Assembly (NCBI GenBank): GCA_964484515.1 | Contig: CAZAGT010000208.1 | Span: 1 to 8,733 of the forward strand | Origin: CAZAGT01 sp964484515 | Lineage (GTDB): Bacteria > Desulfobacterota > DSM-4660 > Desulfatiglandales > HGW-15 | Direction: 5' to 3' | Length of the DNA stretch: 8,733 bases | In this document: piece by piece, positions 5,830 to 8,733 of the stretch | How positions within the stretch are numbered: position 1 is the first letter of the stretch | How the letters are laid out: each line of letters starts with the position of its first letter | Translations under genes and position numbers: made by a program | The notes under the pieces: generated by a model | Database searches by the model: none | The model's input: the letters and a program-made list of their open reading frames with translations, nothing else | What the model was told of the DNA's origin: nothing

Positions 5830-7131
5830 TCAGAGCGTGTCTTTGGGTTGCAAGCACGCCTGAATGAGCTCAGTCGCGGCGAGTAGCCTTTCATCCTGCA
5901 TGAAACGGCCGATGCATTGGAGCCCATGCGGCAGGCGCGCATCATCCAAAGCTGAGGGAAGGGAGATCGCCGGAAGGCCCGCATGAGTCCAGGGTAAGTT
6001 CATGGCCGGATCTCCTGTGCTTTCAAGCCCTCTGGGGGCGCTATCTGTCGCAGACGGACAGATCCAGAGCTCGATCCCCTCTGAATCCATGTGATTCTCC
6101 AGTACCTCCCGCAGCTCAACGCGATTTGATCGACACTGTTTGAGCTCCTCCTCGCCTACCTTAAGCCCCGTATCAACCAATGCAGCCGTGCCGTCGCGAT
6201 AGAGTTCACGATAATCTTCAAACCACGCTGCATGTACCTTTGCGAATTCGGCTGCAATCATGCTGCGGTGGGTTTTATAGACAGCCTCAAGGTCATCAAA
6301 GGGGTTGAAACGGCGAATAGAGTAGCCTGCATCACTCAGCCGTCCCAGCACCCGTTCAAAGACCGCCCGCCCACGCCCGGTCGCCTGTTCGAGATAAGGT
6401 CCATCCGGTACTCCCAGAGAGGATATCTTCGGGGTTTGGTCGGATTTGGCCGTCTTCCAATGGTCATCGAGGACGGCCATGGTAGTCTCTACGAGAGAAA
6501 GATCCGCGAGCAACAGGCCGACATGATCCGCCGAATGTGAAAATGGGATCACACCATCCGTGGCGATCCTGTCGAAGCTCGGCTTGAAACCGACGACGCC
6601 ACAATAAGCAGCCGGACGGATGATGGAGCCGATCGTTTGAGTGCCGAACGCGATCGGAAAGAACCCCGCGGCCACCCCGCAGGCTGAGCCGCTGCTGGAA
6701 CCGCCCGGAGTGTGCTCTCGGTTAAGAGGATTACAGGTGGGACCCGGCTCAAAATAGGCGAATTCGGTTGTCACCGTCTTTCCGACAATCAAGGCTCCCG
6801 CTTGCCGGAGCCTTGAAACGCATGAGGCTTCCGGGCCTTCGAAGAACTCAGGCGGCAGTTTAGACCCGCATCGGGTGAGAAACCCGGCGACCCTGAAAAT
6901 GTCCTTGACCCCCAACGGCACCCCAAACAACGGGGGCCGCGACGAGCGATCGGAATAGCGGGCAAGTAGCGATGAGGCCTCCTCCAAAAGGCGGCCGCGC
7001 GAATAGGTGCCCGCGACAAGGGCGTGGAGTCGAGCTTCATCGGCATCGATCCGGCTGCAAAGCTCGGAAATAGAGGTGAGTAGATCTGTTTCTCCGTTTC
7101 GGATGGCCTCAAAGTGTCTCATCATGGTCAC
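5830..7131 (-). CDS. Amidase-signature family hydrolase (stand-alone)
   Basis: The 433-aa product has the Ser-cisSer-Lys triad of the amidase signature family, which hydrolyses carboxamides. Numbered from GTG 7131: Lys76 in GVPLGVKDIF, the cis-Ser about 145 in TPGGSSSGSACG, and nucleophile Ser169 in TQTIGSIIRPA. NPLNREHTPGGSSSG and CGVVGFKPS are standard family blocks, and the C-terminus (LPHGLQCIGRFMQDERLL) is the usual closing block, so the gene looks intact. The nucleophile loop reads QTIGSIIRP where most members have a TDTGGSIR-like sequence, which may shift substrate range. There is no GatB or GatC nearby, so a tRNA amidotransferase role is unlikely; the substrate is unknown. Start is uncertain: GTG 7131 has GAGGAG 8 nt upstream, while ATG 7125 and 7122 lie slightly further in. 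The frame is also open to 7200, but that part is repeat B. Confidence 0.87.
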   Translation of the reverse strand: MTMMRHFEAIRNGETDLLTSISELCSRIDADEARLHALVAGTYSRGRLLEEASSLLARYSDRSSRPPLFGVPLGVKDIFRVAGFLTRCGSKLPPEFFEGPEASCVSRLRQAGALIVGKTVTTEFAYFEPGPTCNPLNREHTPGGSSSGSACGVAAGFFPIAFGTQTIGSIIRPAAYCGVVGFKPSFDRIATDGVIPFSHSADHVGLLLADLSLVETTMAVLDDHWKTAKSDQTPKISSLGVPDGPYLEQATGRGRAVFERVLGRLSDAGYSIRRFNPFDDLEAVYKTHRSMIAAEFAKVHAAWFEDYRELYRDGTAALVDTGLKVGEEELKQCRSNRVELREVLENHMDSEGIELWICPSATDSAPRGLESTGDPAMNLPWTHAGLPAISLPSALDDARLPHGLQCIGRFMQDERLLAATELIQACLQPKDTL

Positions 7132-7137
7132 AGGACC

Positions 7138-7323
7138 GGCTCCTCGCAAGAATTTGCGCGTCCGTAGCTCGATTTTGAAAGCACTATAGACTGAAGTCAA
7201 TCCATTTTCGATTGAAATTCAGATCTTCGGAATTCTCTCTGATCACCGTGAAGTCAGGGTGGAAGGGCTGCGATATCTTTTCTCCGATTCCGAGGCTCCC
7301 GGGCTGGTCTTTTCTATGACTTA
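7138..7323 (-). repeat. Repeat unit B
   Basis: This is the inverted, equal-length (186 bp) partner of unit A. The end at 7264-7323 is about 92% identical to A 1-60, the other end about 73% identical to A 121-186, and the middle is largely diverged. The end hairpin reads CGCAA-ATTC-TTGCG here and CACAA-ATTC-TTGTG in A and D, a compensatory A-T to G-C change that keeps the stem. The end GAGGAGCC abuts the amidase start. Confidence 0.85.
7140..7145 (-). promoter_or_regulatory. Amidase ribosome binding site inside the repeat end
   Basis: On the minus strand GAGGAG (7145-7140) lies 8 nt before GTG 7131 and 14 nt before ATG 7125. It is part of the conserved repeat terminus, present also in A, C and D. 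The amidase therefore seems to use a ribosome site contributed by the element. The short hairpin (7144-7157) overlaps its 5' edge and could limit access. Confidence 0.5.
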
Positions 7324-7401
7324 TCTGCGGGGGAGTTCTGCCCCCTCCGACATTCCCCTCGACTTCGCTCGGGGCTGCGGCTTCCCCCACAGATAAGTCA
7401 T
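7316..7401. repeat. Palindromic core between units B and C
   Basis: The arms ATGACTTATCTGCGGGGGA (7316-7334) and TCCCCCACAGATAAGTCAT (7383-7401) match at 18/19 as inverted repeats; the single mismatch would be a G-U pair in RNA. Inside lie two smaller inverted motifs: GGGGG...CCCCC (7329-7345) and the CCCCTCGACTTCGCTCGGGG type (7355-7374). I recall the latter as a common dispersed palindrome in bacterial genomes. The long and short pairings are mutually exclusive for the GGGGG arm. Confidence 0.75.
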
Positions 7402-7507
7402 GAAAAGACGGTGCCCTCCCGCCAGTCACTCCGAAAAGACATCACAGGCCTCTCATCTTGGAAATGGGGAATTGGTCTTTCATCCTCGAATTCTTACGAG
7501 GAGGCCT
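7394..7507 (+). repeat. Repeat unit C (short variant)
   Basis: This 114-bp copy keeps both ends of the family but has a shortened centre. The left end TAAGTCATGAAAAGAC and the block CCGAAAAGACATCACAGGCC match A with small gaps. The right end CGAATTCTTACGAGGAGGCC matches the A/B terminus. Its terminal hairpin has moved to TCCTCG-AATTCTTA-CGAGGA. It ends 9 nt from the transglutaminase stop codon. Confidence 0.65.
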
Positions 7508-7515
7508 AAAAGGGT

Positions 7516-8505
7516 TCAATGCGTCGCAATCCATTCCGACTCTATTCGTCTTCCGTCAAGATTGTCACCAAATACTGCAACCAGAACCCTGGCATTCACC
7601 TTTCTGGGAACCGAGAGGGTTACAACGCTTGTGATCTGCTCGTGTGGCTTTAGCAAGGTGGCATCACTGAGTGCCTGTGAGTACACCTTGCCTTCTTCCT
7701 CAGCGCCGAATGCATGCCAAACCTTGAGATTCTCGGCCGCTTTCGATCCCTCATTTCTGACGATCACGGCGATTTCATAGAGGCTTCGCCGGAGAGTCGA
7801 ACTAATTAATTGATAGTTGAAATCGACATCAATCACGGGCTGCGCGAGAAGCGGAAAAAGTCTTGCCCTCTCACATTCGTATTGGGGCGGGATTTGCCCG
7901 ATCCTCCAACCCGTGCCGGTCGTCTCGATATAGTAATATCGCTTACCTGCCGCGACATAATAGGTGCCGTCGCATGTTTCGCAGGCGACCCCCAAAGCCA
8001 TGTGCCCGGGTAAGCGGATAAGCATGACATCGTGGCCCAACTCCTTTAGTAACGTCGCGGCCAGGATAGCGGTATCTTCACAATCACCACCTCCTTCGAT
8101 GAGTGTTTCAAGGGGAAAGCGGGGATATTCATCGTAGGGCGACGTGACATTGTCTTCCGTATACGGTAGGTTCTGGACGAAGGATACGATGAAATCGATT
8201 GTCTCAAGGCCATTCATATCATATTTTCGTGCCAGTTTCTTGAACAACCCGACAAGCTCTTCCATATACCTGTCGTCAACGCGGTCAGCCGCATACACCG
8301 AATAGTCAATCATCGAAGGACGATCCCGGTCACGATAATAGGCGAGGTCTTCTTGTCTATACGTGGTGCTCCACGTGAAATCCGTGCCCTTGAAGCTCCA
8401 TGTCAAAAGTACCGTTTCGCTCATCTCACCCGCCCGAACGCGAACGGTCAACCCTGACAGATATGCCATTCCCACAAGGACGATCACCGGCCAATATCTT
8501 CTCAT
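7516..8505 (-). CDS. Exported transglutaminase-like cysteine protein
   Basis: The 329-aa product starts with MRRYWPVIVLVGMAYLSG, a short basic start and hydrophobic stretch (about 4-20) typical of a signal peptide, with likely cleavage around 25 (VRA-GE). The transglutaminase-like core covers about 95-205: Cys142 in GGGDCEDTAI, His168 in PGHMALGV and Glu194 in YYIETTGTGW. Glu rather than the more usual Asp as third residue is a variation. Such bacterial proteins usually act as peptidases or peptidoglycan/protein-modifying enzymes. The C-terminal 225-329 (YEIAVIVRNEG...NLKVWHAFG...LKPHEQIT) looks like a beta-sandwich of CARDB or Ig-like type. Start ATG 8505 has AAGGA 7 nt upstream; a TTG at 8535 is in frame but would precede the signal peptide. 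It lies between palindromic elements and shows no operon partner. The substrate is unknown. Confidence 0.85.
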   Translation of the reverse strand: MRRYWPVIVLVGMAYLSGLTVRVRAGEMSETVLLTWSFKGTDFTWSTTYRQEDLAYYRDRDRPSMIDYSVYAADRVDDRYMEELVGLFKKLARKYDMNGLETIDFIVSFVQNLPYTEDNVTSPYDEYPRFPLETLIEGGGDCEDTAILAATLLKELGHDVMLIRLPGHMALGVACETCDGTYYVAAGKRYYYIETTGTGWRIGQIPPQYECERARLFPLLAQPVIDVDFNYQLISSTLRRSLYEIAVIVRNEGSKAAENLKVWHAFGAEEEGKVYSQALSDATLLKPHEQITSVVTLSVPRKVNARVLVAVFGDNLDGRRIESEWIATH

Positions 8506-8667
8506 GGATAGGTCCTTCTTTTCGTTTCCGTGCAAGGGTCGAGAAGGTTTGGATCCTTTCTCAACATGGCTATAGGTGAGACATCGACACGTTGGTTTGA
8601 ACCATTAACATTCCCGCCACAATTCAACTCGTTGAGATGGTAATCTCGTGCTGAGCTCTTTAAATGA

Positions 8668-8733
8668 GGCTCCTCACAAGAATTTGTGGGTCAATAGGTT
8701 GATATCGAGAGCGCGATACATTGAAGTACCATC
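8668..8733 (-). repeat. Repeat unit D (cut by the window edge)
   Basis: The last 66 bases are the inverted copy of A 121-186, with 64/66 identity and differences only near 8713-8715. This pair is more alike than A and B over the same part (about 48/66), so A and D are the more recent relatives. The unit lies 163 nt upstream of the transglutaminase start and continues beyond the window. Between it and that gene (8506-8667) I see no gene or convincing promoter. Confidence 0.88.

Larger units (their letters stand above)
7138..7507. mobile_element. 370-bp palindromic MITE-like element (unit B - core - unit C)
   Basis: Two repeat units face away from each other around a palindromic core. The ends are inverted repeats: GGCTCCTCGCAAGAATT at the left and AATTCTTACGAGGAGGCC at the right, one mismatch and one indel apart. 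No protein is encoded, so a transposase would have to act in trans. I see no clear target-site duplication. The element fills the gap between the transglutaminase stop (7516) and the amidase start (7131), both on the minus strand, and may act as a transcript-folding spacer there. Confidence 0.65.

Noticed and set aside
7184..7429. 81-aa reading frame on the minus strand containing the string PSEVEG
   Set aside because: It reads through the palindromic core and unit B. Short palindrome-derived peptides of this kind commonly arise from intergenic repeats.

Overview
This 8.7 kb window looks like chromosomal DNA of a strictly anaerobic, Desulfobacterota/Syntrophus-type bacterium (syntroph or sulfate reducer). 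The basis is gene content: a glutaryl-CoA dehydrogenase / glutaconyl-CoA decarboxylase pair typical of anaerobic aromatic and dicarboxylate degraders, a heterodisulfide-reductase-like iron-sulfur protein that appears to contain selenocysteine, and intergenic palindromes of a style I associate with that group. The assignment is inferred; there is no rRNA gene or other marker here.

Layout. 1-405: no gene; a 186-bp repeat unit (A) and a strong hairpin. 406-3599, minus strand: acd (glutaryl-CoA dehydrogenase, 387 aa), then gcdA (glutaconyl-CoA decarboxylase carboxyltransferase subunit, 577 aa), with a 296-bp gap holding a 125-bp near-palindrome and 7-mer repeats. 3600-4046: divergent promoter region. 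4047-5339, plus strand: one 430-residue reading frame crossing an in-frame TGA at 4770-4772, read here as selenocysteine (residue 242) in the first cysteine-rich (CCG) domain of an HdrD/DsrK-type protein; a SECIS-like hairpin follows the TGA, and a textbook terminator follows the gene. 5557-5763, plus: a 68-aa four-cysteine protein. 5830-7131, minus: a stand-alone amidase-signature enzyme. 7138-7507: a 370-bp palindromic MITE-like element made of two divergent repeat units (B and C) around a palindromic core; its end seems to supply the amidase's ribosome binding site. 7516-8505, minus: an exported transglutaminase-like protein. 8668-8733: the start of another repeat unit (D), cut by the window edge.

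How the genes may work together. Acd would oxidise glutaryl-CoA to glutaconyl-CoA without losing CO2; its active-site residues fit the non-decarboxylating type. GcdA, with membrane and biotin subunits not seen here, would decarboxylate glutaconyl-CoA to crotonyl-CoA and conserve the energy as a sodium gradient. The divergently transcribed Fe-S selenoprotein could handle electrons from this or other acyl-CoA dehydrogenases, but that link rests on neighbourhood alone. The amidase and transglutaminase genes have no evident link to this pathway and sit among the repeats.

Most worth a second look: the Sec-for-Cys replacement in a CCG domain, which a routine annotation would split into two genes or call a pseudogene, and the family of repeats with conserved ends and variable centres at both window edges and around the transglutaminase gene.
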